A stretch of 64,000 nt of DNA, from NCBI RefSeq assembly GCF_037392515.1, contig NC_090280.1, forward strand, positions 29,579,118-29,643,117. Reading direction: 5' to 3'. The notes under the pieces are model-generated. The model was not told where the DNA came from and ran no database searches. It saw nothing but the letters and a program-made list of their open reading frames with translations. Origin of the DNA: Haliotis asinina (lineage: Eukaryota > Mollusca > Gastropoda > Lepetellida > Haliotidae). The translations under genes were made by a program, and so were the position numbers. This document shows, one piece after another, positions 33,611 to 44,923 of the stretch. The stretch's first letter is position 1. Each line of letters begins with the position of its first letter.

Positions 33611-33745
33611 GAGTATAAAAAGAGTGATATAGCGTTAGAGAGATACCTTGGACAAAGCCAACCTCGAACAGGTGTCCCAGTGTCTAATGCTAATCTGAAT
33701 GCTTTACCTTTCACAGTCCTATCAGTCTATAGTGCAGGTCCTGAT

Positions 33746-33930
33746 CCTTGAAGATCCGGGGTAGAAACTCGTGCTTGCCTTGTTGTAAGAGGCGACTAAT
33801 GTGATCAGTTGGTCAGTCGTCCTGACTTGGTTGATACGTCATCGGTTCCCCACTGCGCATATCAGTTTTCATGGTAATGGTCACTGGATTGTCTGATCCA
33901 GACGAGTGCGGTATAAACATGACCTTACTC
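33746..33930 (+). repeat. SINE (GTAAGAGGCGACTAA family), internally shortened
   Basis: CCTTGAAGATCCGGGGTAG, TTGTTGTAAGAGGCGACTAA, GTTGGTCAGTCGTCCTGAC, ATCGGTTCCCCACTGCGC and GGATTGTCTGATCCAGAC follow in family order. A stretch before the tail is missing. Confidence 0.8.
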
Positions 33931-34109
33931 TCTCACTCTTGTGCGAGTTCTATTCAGCACGTAAATGGGCATTGGGGACACAAAACCTGCAACTGGAAAT
34001 TATTAAGGCCCAGCAATTCACTTTCTTATTTACTCAATCATTTTATTATCACGTGCTTCAGGTGTCTGCCATACGTAAATCCTAAAACATTCGAGGTAAA
34101 TGTTGTTCT

Positions 34110-34392
34110 ACCAAACTTTTAATCGTAGTGTATTTGTTGTTTTGGATAATAACAAAAGATCAATACAATCGCCAGTGCCTGAAGGGATGGTGTAAATCCA
34201 GCAAAAGTCCGACAGTACTTAAGTCCTAATAGATCCAAGTATGGTGATCTACCTTCAGTTTTTGGCATTACAATGGCCTGTTTTTATGTTCTAATGCATT
34301 GTATTTATTGTGCATGCAAAATATTTCTCATCAATATACGACTAAAATGTTGCTAGGATGACGTTAAATTTTTAACTCAGTCACTCACCCCT
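34110..34392 (+). repeat. LINE 3'-UTR fragment, plus strand
   Basis: TTTTAATCGTAGTGTATTTG, GGGATGGTGTAAATCCAGC and TATGGTGATCTACCTTCAG followed by GATGACGTTAAATTTTTAAC and CAGTCACTCACC match the LINE 3' end. It lies just upstream of the gene C exon. Confidence 0.8.
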
Positions 34393-34571
34393 TACATTAT
34401 CTCTTCTCATACATGTTTCTGTCACGTAGTGGTAAAGTCTCACTTGTCATGATGAAGACCGCTGTTCACTTCCATATATGGGAATAATGCATGAAGGCCA
34501 ATTTTTGCAATGATATTGATGGAAACGTCCTAAAAGTAGAATAAAAGTGAACTAACTCGCTCATGTTTCAG

Positions 34572-36028
34572 GTAGACATTGGCCCGCCTGGATAGATAAG
34601 TCTCATCATCATGGCGGATTCCCAAACAATGTTGACGCTGCATCAGAGTTTGTGTCGCTGATGGTTCAGAGTGCCAAGGACTACACAGGAGGTCGCCTTC
34701 CCCACATATTTGAGGTCATCAATGAACCTGACTGGTACGAAGATATTATTGACCCACAAACGAATATAGACTTTCACAGGGCCGTGGCCGACAAGCTGAA
34801 ATCAAGATTTGGAATGAAAGTTGCCGGACCGTCGTACACCAGTATGGCATTACGACATGCAGATGAAAATAACTTCAGCTCCTGGAAAAGAACTGCGAAG
34901 TTTCTGGACATGTCTCTTGATCACTTGGACTTTTTCTCTTTCCATTCCTACAACTATCTGCATATCTCAGGTGGAAACCATACCAACTCTGGCATGAACG
35001 AAGCTCGTCTGGTTGCTTCTCTTGACATGGTGGAGAATTATTCCCATATCAAGAAAGGAAAGAACGTTCAGCTAATTAACACTGAATTTGGATTAGGCGT
35101 GTCAGGAGTTCCAGCCGGTTTTGAAAATGGACTAATAGACTTTCAGACCATTTATCAATCAAACGGTTTCATGTTTACTTTCCTTAACCTGAGAGAGTTT
35201 ATCGACAGAGTTACCGTATTTCTCTTTTCGAATGAGCAATATCCAGGTCATCCTTCCCTTCGGAATTCCTTATTTACAATGCAAGGACAACCCCGTGAAA
35301 TAACAAAATTCTTCACGTTTTGGAACAATCTTATTTATGACCACAGATTCCTCCGTATCTCCAGTCAATACAATGGACAGGAGAGAACAGTTGCATCACT
35401 CGCCCTTGAAACTCCACACACAAAAGAGATGATGGTTCTACTTCACAACTATGGAAGTAAATTCGAGAATGTTACACTGGACTTTCCCAACAACTGGCTT
35501 AACCCTTCCACTGGTGAAGAAACATGCGTTCTGCTCGACAATGGTAATCCATCTATTCATGCCAATTAACATTTCGACAGGTCTAAGCTTCATGGCACCG
35601 TCGGTCTTCCTGGATCGTCAACATGCTTCTACAAGTTTAAAACTAACTACAACTTTAATGGAATAAGCACGAACTACGAGAACACATACTATGGCCAGAA
35701 AATGATTATCCCTATCAGCAACGGACGTGCACAGACAACCGTCGATCTACCCAGCTCCGGATACCATTCAACTTACCTTAGACTAGGAATTAGCCGCGAC
35801 AAGAATGCCAATGCAAAACCCAAGACCGTTGTCTTCAATGGCCACACGTTATCTTCGAGTTACATGTTGTTTGATGCCACAAAGGTTAACAGAAAAACAA
35901 AGTGGAACGTGTGGGTCTTCATGGTTCCGGCATCACAGGTCCACACGTCAAATACAGTGACCATGACATTTGATGGAAACGGTGGTCACGTGACATCCGT
36001 CGCTCTCGTTGCTGGCAAGCTTCATTAG
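34572..36028 (+). pseudogene. GH86-like gene C: orphan catalytic exon with in-frame stop
   Basis: Near twin of exon 3 of gene A. The acceptor TTTCAG/GT at 34571/34572 gives the same phase: WPAWIDKSHHHGGFPNN, then HIFEVINEPDWYEDI (acid/base) and LINTEFGLG (nucleophile). At 35567-35569 the codon is TAA where gene A has TAC (HANYHFDR), cutting off the C-terminal domains. The frame is otherwise open to a stop at 36026-36028. No exon 1 or exon 2 was found in 33623-34571 or, on either side of the compound LINE, back to gene B. It may have been copied without its 5' half or lost it. A truncated barrel-only product is possible if an upstream exon exists outside what I recognise. Confidence 0.85.
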
Positions 36029-37072
36029 ATAAAATCATTGTTGAGTTCTTTGTTCGTTGTGTATATATAAAAAGGGTGCCATTTACAAAAAGCAGACAAG
36101 TCTGAAATATACTGAGCAAACGATGAGCAAGCTACAATGAATGACAATGCAGATTTTTAGTACACTGCAACTGAGTTAGAAGTCTAAGTAAATAGGACAA
36201 GAAAAGTAACTCACCAGAATCTTGGTATTGCACAGAGAGAGCAGAAATACCAAATGAAGCTTGTTCACAAAGTCAGAAGATGTTGTTGACAAATAGGCGT
36301 TGATAGGCAGAGGCACACAACTCCAGAAATTCCGAGTGTACAAGCCTTGATATACACTGACACAATGTCGGGCACATTGGAGCAATGTGCGGCTGTCGCC
36401 ATTCACTTTGAAATTTCTCGAACAAGGATAGTTAACTCTGGTGTGCTATCTAAAGAGGCCTGCCGCTAAAAATACTGTTGACATCATATTACACATATAA
36501 TGCGAAATGTGACCCACAACCCACACTCAAAACGCCAAACATTGCGAACCATTGATAACTATCACCTAATCAATGATTATACAAATTAGAAAAAAAACGC
36601 TCGTAACATTGGTGAGGTTTAACGTCGCTCTTTACATTATGTCGCTCATATGAAGGCGTGATGTCTTAAGCTGTTGTATAGTGCTGGCGCACAGAGATAC
36701 TACAAAGAATGCCACATGTAATCATAAGTACCACACTCAGACACATTATACTGACTAAGAGCCGACCAGTCCTTGTTGTACCTATTCACCTCCAACGTCG
36801 GGCAGTTAATGAAAGACCTCGGGCTTCTGCAAATGATAATGCCCTGAAAAGTAGCGTTACCCTTATATTAACACACAGCAACGTTTTGAAGGGAGGGTCA
36901 GTAGTATTGATCAAATTCTCAATTGACTTTAATATGAGGAATTCAATATGTCTGTCATATGAACCATGAGTCAAATCAAATGAAAAGAGCACTCACTTAA
37001 TGCGTGCAAGCCACAACACACAGTAAAAATAATAAAAACAGCAATAAAAATTTGAAAATTCTTCAAAGGCAT
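36029..37072. other. Unassigned interval after gene C
   Basis: No gene or familiar repeat was recognised over about 1 kb. Short open frames on both strands have no family resemblance. Confidence 0.5.
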
Positions 37073-38190
37073 TTAGAAGTTGGTGAGGTAATACAAGACA
37101 CTATTATGGATGACAACTTCTTTAATTCTTTTAACACGACGTTTCAAGGCTAATTCTTGCCCCTTCATCAGGTGGATAATGAGCATAGGTAACATTGCAG
37201 AATATATATAGGTGAAGCCAAAAACAACTGAAAACATTGAAAACAAAAGCAAGCCATAGTCTCCACCCTAACCAGACGTGCCAAAGCCATCTGTGAACCA
37301 GCCCACCTCCAAGATGAAATTGACCACCTCAAGAGAACTTTCATCACCCTCAATGGATACCCAAAACAACTCGTTGACCAGACTATAGCCACAACTCTCC
37401 AGCATCAGAACGACCGCCTCCCTAAACCTGAGCCTGCACCCATCCGAGTCAACATTCCATACCAAGGCAAGATAAGTCATCAAATCAGTCGACTCCTCAG
37501 AAAAACTGCCAGCGTTGATGTGACCTTTTATTCTGATAAGACATTGAAAAACATCCTTAGAGCAAATGGTGGCATTGATCAAACCAACCCCAACCCCAGA
37601 GGCTGCATCTACAAGATAAACTGTGATTGCGGCAGCAGCTACATAGGTGAAACCTGCAGACCATTCAACATCAGACTCAAAGAGCACAAAACTTCAGTAA
37701 GAAAATTAGATCTGAAATCGACCCTCTCTGAACACATCGTCAACTATCCAAACCACTCCATCAACTGGAAAAACACCGAGATCCTGGCTTCCAACATCAG
37801 TGATTGGCGGAGAAGGAAGCTTTGGGAAGCAACCACCATCAGAAGATTAGAACCTCAGATCAATAGAGATCAAGGCGTGTACCTACCCTCTGCCTGTTGT
37901 GTCAACAAGGACTCATAGACTCTCAATCTATCAGCTGTGTAAACAACCATGTACTGTTAAAACATTCCTCCTTTTCATCTCTCCTCTGTGATTGTACACA
38001 CCTAATTACATTTATGTGCTTGTATATACATCTTACCTCTCTGGCTTCATGTATACCTATATATATTCTACAATGTTACCTATGCTCATTATCCACCTGA
38101 CGAAGGGGCAAGAATTAACCTTTGAAACGTTGTGTTAAAAACAATTAAAGAAGTTGTCATCCATAATAATGTCTTGTATTAGCAATAATA
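37073..38190 (+). mobile_element. Penelope-like element remnant with inverted arms
   Basis: The core reads as the end of a reverse transcriptase (TLTRRAKAICEPAHLQDEID, then HLKRTFITLNGYP) followed by a GIY-YIG endonuclease (CIYKINCDCGSSYIGETC, then RPFNIRLKEHK). This pairing is diagnostic of Penelope-like elements. Flanking arms of about 125 bases, 37089-37213 and 38055-38181, are inverted copies of each other with high similarity. Inverted terminal repeats are known in this group. Most of the RT is absent, so the copy is a truncated fossil. A similar but different arm-like stretch follows at about 38195-38300. Confidence 0.85.
37241..37918 (+). pseudogene. Penelope-like RT end plus GIY-YIG endonuclease, partial
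   Basis: Open reading sequence of about 225 codons covering the end of the RT and the GIY-YIG nuclease. The nuclease's two motif strands are seen as CIYKIN and SSYIGET, with the following Arg in RPFNIRLKEHK. The family uses this nuclease to nick the target for integration. No start codon or RT palm domain is present, so it is a fragment. Confidence 0.85.
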
Positions 38191-38300
38191 ATGTATTCAC
38201 TGTCATTCACCTGATGAAGGCTAAAGTATAAGCCAAGCAACGTCTCGTGTAAATAATAAAGAAGTTGAACATCGATATCAAGTGTCTAGTATAGTAATGA

Positions 38301-39161
38301 TGTTTTTTTCTCAATTACTTAACACCAAAAACTGGGGTTGTAACGATGCATCGAACCATCAATGGGTTGCAATTGCGTCATCGATAGCAATTAAGCGATG
38401 CCAGAAGCGAAAAACTATTGATGCATAGATAAAGTGTGTGATTATCGACGGTTTAGTTACTAACTTCCATTGATTAAATGCTCAGAGCAAAATACAGTGA
38501 ATTTGGATGCTGACTTGCAGCTTCATTGAGTTTACGTTTTAACTTCTCGGTCCAAGTTTCAAGCTTCTTGTCAGTTATTAAAAGAGACTGAAACTACTTC
38601 CGCTTGTTTTTATTTCATATACACTATACAAATATTTTGGAAATAACTCCAAATGAGACAACTCAAGAAGAAACAATACCTTTTTCTATATTATTGCAAT
38701 GCTGTTGCAGCTGTATGTTGTAACATAATGTCACTGTCGCAATAGTCCCCCTCAGTAGTCATCCCTGCTGAACACAGGTCAAATGTAGATACATTGCGAT
38801 GCTTAAAACATGGTGCATGTGACTATCATAGGTTAAGGAATGTATTTAGAGACTGCGCAGTAGTTGCTAATCCAACCAGTCTGAAATGGCATTTTTATTT
38901 TGATAGATTGCACTCCTCAACTGTTCAGCAATATCGTGGCCAAGTCATATAACATTATTGCCCCTTGTCAGCAAAGAACAGTAAAACAACTCAACTATAA
39001 CATATTTGTTAAAACTAGATGAAGGGAAATTAAAATAATACATGAACAATTGATTAAACGAGATGACAAATTGGTACGAGATCGCTTGCAGTGGCAGTTA
39101 ACACCAAGCAGAAATATGGCATCTTGCTATGTCGAACTGGACTGTCTTAAATCAATCAAGT
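38301..39161. other. Unassigned interval with a faint LINE scrap
   Basis: No gene recognised. At about 38930-39010, CAATATCGTGGCCAAGTCAT and AACAGTAAAACAACTCAACT vaguely match the minus-strand LINE 3' UTR. A GGTTGTAACGATGCATCGAA stretch near 38335 is like hAT-type ends, but no partner end was found. Confidence 0.4.
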
Positions 39162-39219
39162 GGCACCCGTGAAGAGCCACCTCCTCGTGGTGGGTGCTGG
39201 GTCATGCTAAGCTCTCCTC
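39162..39219 (+). ncRNA. HDV-like ribozyme, LINE at 39162
   Basis: P1 GGCACCC (1-7)/GGGTGCT (31-37), P3 and the CTCCTCG loop are unchanged. P2 has changed on both sides: nt 11 is A and nt 57 is T (a kept pair in place of G-C), but 12/56 is A-C and 16/52 is C-T, so the stem is weakened. nt 42-44 read CAT. The GCTAAG strand is kept. It may be inactive or slow. Confidence 0.65.
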
Positions 39220-39783
39220 TCCCGTGTGGACCCGGGGCAGAATGTGTCTACAGCACCCCATTGCTGGTCGTAAGAGGCGACTAAATTGGGCAACCTGTTT
39301 GCCGTGGGTTGCGTCCCGTGTCGGTGGAGGATGGAGCCTGGGACGTGTTCCTTTTGCTCAACACACCACTTTGGCCCTTACTTCACCTAGACGGGTGGTA
39401 GAATCGGCCGGTCACGTCGTGCAATGAGCATGGACACATTCATCCTGAAATTGACAAATGTTAAAATTATTGTGAATGATTTGAATGAATATCATCCATA
39501 ACCTGTTCTCTTCAATTTGCCTAGAGTGCTCTGCCAGAAGGCGGTGGCTCATGGGCCAATCTGGCAATAAAGACCTCTGAATTCTGTGTTTATCCGGAAA
39601 GGTGTCAAGGGCGAACCAGCCTGGCATTCTTCTGTTTGATTCCATAGCTTTTCAAGTTTTTATTAGCTGGAGTATAACATCCCTGTAGCCCTGGTGATAT
39701 AGACTGGTTTCCGCTGTTTCACCGTCCTCGTTGACACTCCATGATGGGTGGGGAGCAGGGATGTCGAACGCTTTTCCTACACC

Positions 39784-40893
39784 ATGGCACTTTCTATTCC
39801 ATCTGGTTCATCCAAACATAAACGCAGATATGTGGAGTCTACATCGTCTGATGAAGGATATTCAGATATTATTGACTCGTGGCCGAGGTTCATAGTTATC
39901 TCATCTCCAAACGATATTCCGTTGAAACTTAACCCCTTTGCAAAGGCATTCAAGGTGTCTGTGGAGAAGTCAAGGACGTTACACGTCTCCGAAATGGTTC
40001 GCTTTTAGTGGAATGTGCACGGAGACAACAATCGGAAAATCTGTTGAAACTAAAACAGTTTGTGAATACACCTGTTGTTGTCTCAGTGCACAGAACTCTG
40101 AATTCCTGTAGAGGTATAGTCAGAGACAGAGCACGTTGCCTTTATGACATGAATGAGGATGACATTGTCAATGAACTGAAAAGCCAGCGAGTAACCGGAG
40201 AAAAGCGTTTTAAAGAAAGATGATGGCACAATCATGAAGCTGAACACTTAGCTCTTTACGTTTTCACTTTATTCACTTCCAAAATACGTTAAAGCTGGAT
40301 ATTTTAATATCGGAGTTGAGGTGTATGTACCATCTCCACTCCGATGCTTTAAATGCCAAAAGTGTGGTCATGGGGCCAAGTTCTGTCGTAACAAGACGAT
40401 ATGTTCTCGTTGTGGTGATGCACATGAACTCTCTGAGTGCACAAATGTCATCAAGTGTGCCAACTGCAATGGTGATCACTTGGCTTCATCTAAATCTTGC
40501 CCTTCTTATGAACTTGAAAATAAAATCCAAAATATCTAATACACCAGCAATATTTCACATGCTGAAGCTAGAAAATTGGTAGCTATTTCAACCACTTCAT
40601 CAGTGTCATATTCTGACGCAGTTTCATCACGTGCCACTACTTCTAAACATCCCATGAGATCTACGTCATGCCAAACGTCAATATCATGGGTCCACAAACA
40701 ACTTACAATAGGTGACACAGATAAGACCTCTCAAATGGTCGAATCCAATACTTCAACATCGGCCTCTCAGACAGATACTGTCACATCGACTCCTTCAGCT
40801 GATCCTTTGTCTGTAACAGAATGTACCACAGATGCATCGAAAATACAACATAAATCATCTACAAATGTGCAAAAGGAAAAGAAGCAATCGAGA
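39784..40893 (+). pseudogene. LINE ORF1 at 39784, broken
   Basis: Starts MALSIPSGSSKHKRRYVEST, then DSWPRFIVISSPNDIPLKLN. The frame changes near 39950, and pieces continue at 40008-40223 (ECARRQQSENLLKLKQF, NSCRGIVRDRARCLYDM) and 40321-40539 with zinc knuckles CFKCQKCGHGAKFC, CSRCGDAHELSEC and CANCNGDHLASSKSC. The last part is at 40576-40893. Several frameshifts and at least one stop make it non-functional. Confidence 0.88.
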
Positions 40894-41050
40894 TGAACCA
40901 GAACCATCCAACACTTGGAGGTGCCTTCCTCTCAGTCGTCCCCCATACAGGTTCAAAATCAATTTGATCCTTTGGAGATGGAGGTCATCCATCTCCCCCA
41001 GTCTGTGGGAGTAGACCCCACACCAACTCACGAACTCCGATTGAGCCTCC

Positions 41051-43508
41051 ATGAGTAGTTTAGACACCATTGTTCAGTGGATATGTAGAGGACTAAAGAA
41101 TAATTTTATTGCTTTGCAACTACTAATGACTGATTTCAAACCATCGGCATTTTGCTTACAGGAAACTTATTTTAAAGCAACAGATCTAACTTCTTTTCTC
41201 CTCCAGGATTTAGAGCTACTGGGGGATCTTCCATTTTGGTGCGACGGGGTGTCATTCACAGCCCTGTTCCCCTCAATACAACACTTCAGGCCGTTGCGGT
41301 CAGATTAGCTTTGAACATTGTTTTTACATTATGCTCCCTATATATACACCACCATCTACTCATCTTCACCAAACTGATCTTCAGGCGCTCTATGACCAAC
41401 TGCCGAAACCATGTATCATTATGGGTGACTTAAACGGTCATAATCCACTTTGGGGTAGTTCTGACACAAACCAAACTGGAAAGATACAGGAGGATTTTCT
41501 TTCAAACAACATCTGTGTATACTTAATGATACTTCGAATACATATTTCCATCCTGGTACAGGTACATATTCATCTCTTGATTTGTCCCTCACTGATGCAG
41601 ATCTGTTAAATGAATTTGAATGGTCTGTCCATAGTGACCTGTGTGGCAGCGATCATTTTCGAACCATTCTGAAACCATCAATCCCGGCTGATATTCCTCC
41701 ATCGTCACGATGGAACTTCAGCAAAGCTAACTGGCCTTTATTTGAATTACTATGTACTAACAAACTGAATCCTGCTCGTTTTATTGGTGCTCCTGATTCT
41801 GTGCAATTATTCTCTGATGAACTAAACAAAATTGCCGATGAATGTATTCCTAAGTCCTCTACCAATCCACACATACGTAAACCGCGGTTTAATAATGACT
41901 GCAAACAAGCTCGAAAGGCACGGAAAAAATCTGTCTCAACAAAATTCATAAATGGTGCCTTGAGAATGGGTTTACATTTTCTCAATCTAAGACAAACTGC
42001 ATTCACTTTTGCCGAAAATACAAACCTCATAAAGGCCCTGACTTGTCCTTAAATGGTGCACCCATCAAAGTTGTTAAGGAAGCTAAGTTCCTTGGTCTCA
42101 TCTTTGACTCACACTTAACCTTTCTGCCACATATTAAATACCTAAAGACCAAATGCTTGAAGGCGCTTGATGTGTTGAAAGTCGTTTCAAATACAAAGTG
42201 GGGAGGAGACCAATCAACCCTCCTACATTTATACAGGTCACTCATCCGTTCTAAACTGGATTACGGCCCCGTTGTTTATGGTGGAGACTGTAAAAGCAAC
42301 CTCAAAATACTTGATTCTATCCATCATCAAGGGCTAAGACTTTGTGTCGGATCATTCCGAACTTCCCCTTCCCCTGTTGACAGTCTATACGTTGAAGCAG
42401 ATGAACCTTCCCTTGATCAACGCCGTATTAAATTATCGTTACAGTATCTTACTAAACTGTATTCAAATACGTCCAACCCTGTATATACTTGTGTCTTCAA
42501 TGCCCCGTATGGGGATTGGTACAATAAAAAGCCTTCACTCGTTCCACCTGTTGGACTAAGAGTGAAACCTTTTCTCTCATCTGCAGGCATTGAGCTAGAA
42601 AATATAGCCGATTCTCGCTTGTTTTCTTCACCTCCTTGGCAACTGGTTAGACCACAAGTTGACGTTACATTAAGTACATTAAGTAAATATAAAAAATCAG
42701 AAACTAATCAATTAAAATATAAACAAGCATATAATCAAATAAAAAGTTACTATAGTACTTATAAATCCTTATGTTCAGATGGGTCCACGGATGTTGGCGC
42801 AGTTGCTTGTGCCACTGTCATTGGATCCAGAAGAATATCTTCCAGATTACCAGACAGCAGTTCCATTTTTACAGCTGAAGCACATGCCATATTAACAGCC
42901 CTAAAATATATTTAAAAACACCCACAATATATACAATATATCATTTATTCAGACTCTCTTTCTTGCCTTCAGGCTATTAAAATGTATCTTCACAACATCC
43001 ACTTTTAACTGATATTGTTGAATTGCATAATAATCTTGCTACTGGCCAATACGACATCGTCATTTGCTGGTTACCAAGCCATGTTAGAATCTCTGGTAAC
43101 ACAATGGCTGACCTTGCTGCAAAGGCAGCACTCAACAAATCTGTAACACCACTTCTGATTCCATACTCTGATTATAAAGCTGTTATTAGATCTTATATCC
43201 GTGATCTGATGCAAAAGAAGTGGGACACCCAAGTATGTATCAATAAATTACACCAAATCAAGCCAACAATCGGTTATACTTACTTGGGTTGTCAGTCCAG
43301 ATTTGAAGAGGTCATAATGCGACGATGTCGTATTGGTCATACAAGATACACTCATGAATATTTGTTAAAAGGCGAAGATCCCCCGTTTTGCATCCCTTGT
43401 GATGAAGGAATCACTGTCAAGCATGTCTTGCTTGACTGTATTGATTTTGCCATCACAAGGGATAAATATTTCAATATCAAATCAATTAAGGATTTTTTAA
43501 TAAAGTAA
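41051..43508 (+). pseudogene. LINE ORF2 at 41051, broken and internally deleted
   Basis: Endonuclease fragments at 41051-41308 and 41331-41609, then 41582-41935 up to NDCKQARKARKKS. There the sequence jumps to the region coding NKIHKWCLENGF in the late RT domain, a loss of roughly 1.15 kb that removes most of the RT including the catalytic Asp pair. Later pieces are 42043-42915 (PIKVVKEAKFLGLIFDSHLT to the RNase H start) and 43023-43508 (GQYDIVICWLPSHV to the C-terminal knuckle). It is dead. Confidence 0.9.
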
Positions 43509-44127
43509 ATTATCATTTAATAATTGGATTTTTAAATGAAATAGAATTGTTGGCTAAATTTTGAATAATATGTTTTGCATATAGAATAAAGTTATTTTAT
43601 TAATGGTAGTCTAAATTAGCAACTGCGATTGTTAGTGGCTGTGCGTTCATAGGGGGTTAAAGTATTGTAAAATTATTGTCCCCCTGAGAGGGTACGTAAG
43701 TCCCAAAACTTTCAAAGTAAAATTTTCACATACCAAGTTTTTAATCGTAGTATTTTTGTTATTTTAAATTTTGGCTAACTTGTCTTACAATCGCCACTGG
43801 CTGAGGGTATGGTGTAAAACCAGCTGGGATCCATGCAGGTAACAAAAGTAGGCAATAAAAGTCCCCATGGTCCCTACTATGGTAATCTACCCTGAGTTGT
43901 TGCTGATTTATAGCCCGTGTTTACACTGTATTGTCTTCTCTCAATACAGTGTTTTAGTTTTACATGCTAGTTTTATGTTCATACCTGGGATAGTCTAGTA
44001 GTTTTACTGTCCATTGTCGACAGGTTTTACTCTTGCAGACGTTTTCATTTTATTAAGTGAATTGTTCTCGTCACGATATGGCTGCAATATTACCGATGTG
44101 ACGGTAAATTTTAACTCACTCACTCAC

Positions 44128-44498
44128 TAAATCAATCAATTCATAGATAAAACACGCCTGATCTTGCGAAGTGCAAGATATGTGTCCCGGCAATAATCAC
44201 GTTGTCCTCTCAATCCAGACATTGTGAGGTCCAGATATTTTCTGGGCTTTTACATTTGAACAAATGCATGTCGAATTGATTACAACAACTTTCCAGACAT
44301 CGCAAAAGGCTGAAGGTTAGGATTTCAAAACGGTCGTCATAAGACATAAGCTTAGTGCCCCAATTTTCCTATCTTTGAGGGATAATAGTTTTGATACGTC
44401 GAGACGTGTAAGTCAGATATGAGATACAGAAACTGTCTACAGAGCACACAACATATGTTGATGCGAAGGCATGGTGATCGAACTGTCAATTGGTACCT
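44128..44498. other. Spacer between two LINEs
   Basis: About 350 bases of unassigned DNA between the right target-site duplication of one LINE and the left duplication (TCAATTGGTACCT, 44486-44498) of the next. No gene seen. Confidence 0.6.
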
Positions 44499-44556
44499 GG
44501 CACCCGTGGCGAGCCACCTCCTCGTGGTGGGTGCTGGGTAACGCTAAGTGCTCGCC
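44499..44556 (+). ncRNA. HDV-like self-cleaving ribozyme at LINE 5' end
   Basis: The double-pseudoknot layout of HDV ribozymes can be drawn by hand. P1: nt 1-7 GGCACCC with 31-37 GGGTGCT, G1-U37 wobble as in HDV. P2: 10-16 GGCGAGC with 52-58 GCTCGCC. P3: 18-20 ACC with 28-30 GGT. P1.1: C22-C23 with G38-G39. J1.1/4 is GGGTAAC, and the catalytic strand GCTAAG has C46 in the role of HDV C75. P4 is essentially absent. Cleavage would fall just before nt 1, the exact element start next to the target-site duplication. Ribozymes of this class are known at 5' ends of R2, L1Tc and some other LINEs. Activity here is inferred. Confidence 0.83.
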
Positions 44557-44866
44557 AACCCCCCGTTGTGGACCCGGGGGCATATTTGGTCCACCAACCT
44601 GTTGGCCGTGGGTTGCGGCCCTGTGTCGGTGGAGGAGGGGATCCTGGTGGTTGAGGGCAATAGGGGCCTGCAACCATGTTCCTGTTGCTCAACACACCAC
44701 TTTGGCCCTGACTTCACCTAGACGGGTGGTTGAATGGGCCCGGTTCAATCAATCGGCTGGTCACGCCAGGCCCTGTGCATAGTTAGTATTATTGCACACA
44801 TCTATTTTTCTGGTCTTGGCTATTCTAAATTCAAATTATTCATGATATTGTTTTGCCTAGAGCACT

Positions 44867-44923
44867 ATGCCAGAAGGCGGTGGCTCATGGGCCAATCTGG
44901 CATTACTGACCTCCAGGTTCTAA
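44867..44923 (+). other. Conserved 5'-UTR block with 18-codon uORF
   Basis: A small open frame, MPEGGGSWANLALLTSRF, lies in the LINE 5' UTR. The underlying segment, CCAGAAGGCGGTGGCTCATG followed by GGCCAATCTGG, is nearly identical in every head: 28725-28764, 31036-31073 and 33196-33233 (minus), 39532-39566 and 55507-55540 (plus). Surrounding UTR is much more variable. The ATG is missing in the copies at 39162 and 55069, so the RNA sequence rather than the peptide may be what is kept. Confidence 0.6.

Larger units (their letters stand above)
39162..44127 (+). mobile_element. LINE copy, internally deleted, with target-site duplication
   Basis: Full ends but a damaged middle. The target-site duplication is TAAATCAATCAAGT at 39148-39161 and TAAATCAATCAATT at 44128-44141 (one mismatch). 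It begins with the ribozyme, has a 5' UTR to about 39783 and ends with a CACTCACTCAC tail. ORF1 (about 39784-40893) and ORF2 (41051-43508) are both broken. Divergence in the ribozyme and ORF1 marks it as a separate subfamily from the copy at 44499. Confidence 0.93.

Noticed and set aside
38330-38480. hAT transposon end (GGTTGTAACGATGCATCGAA)
   Set aside because: It is suggestive, but there is no matching inverted end, 8-bp duplication or transposase sequence.
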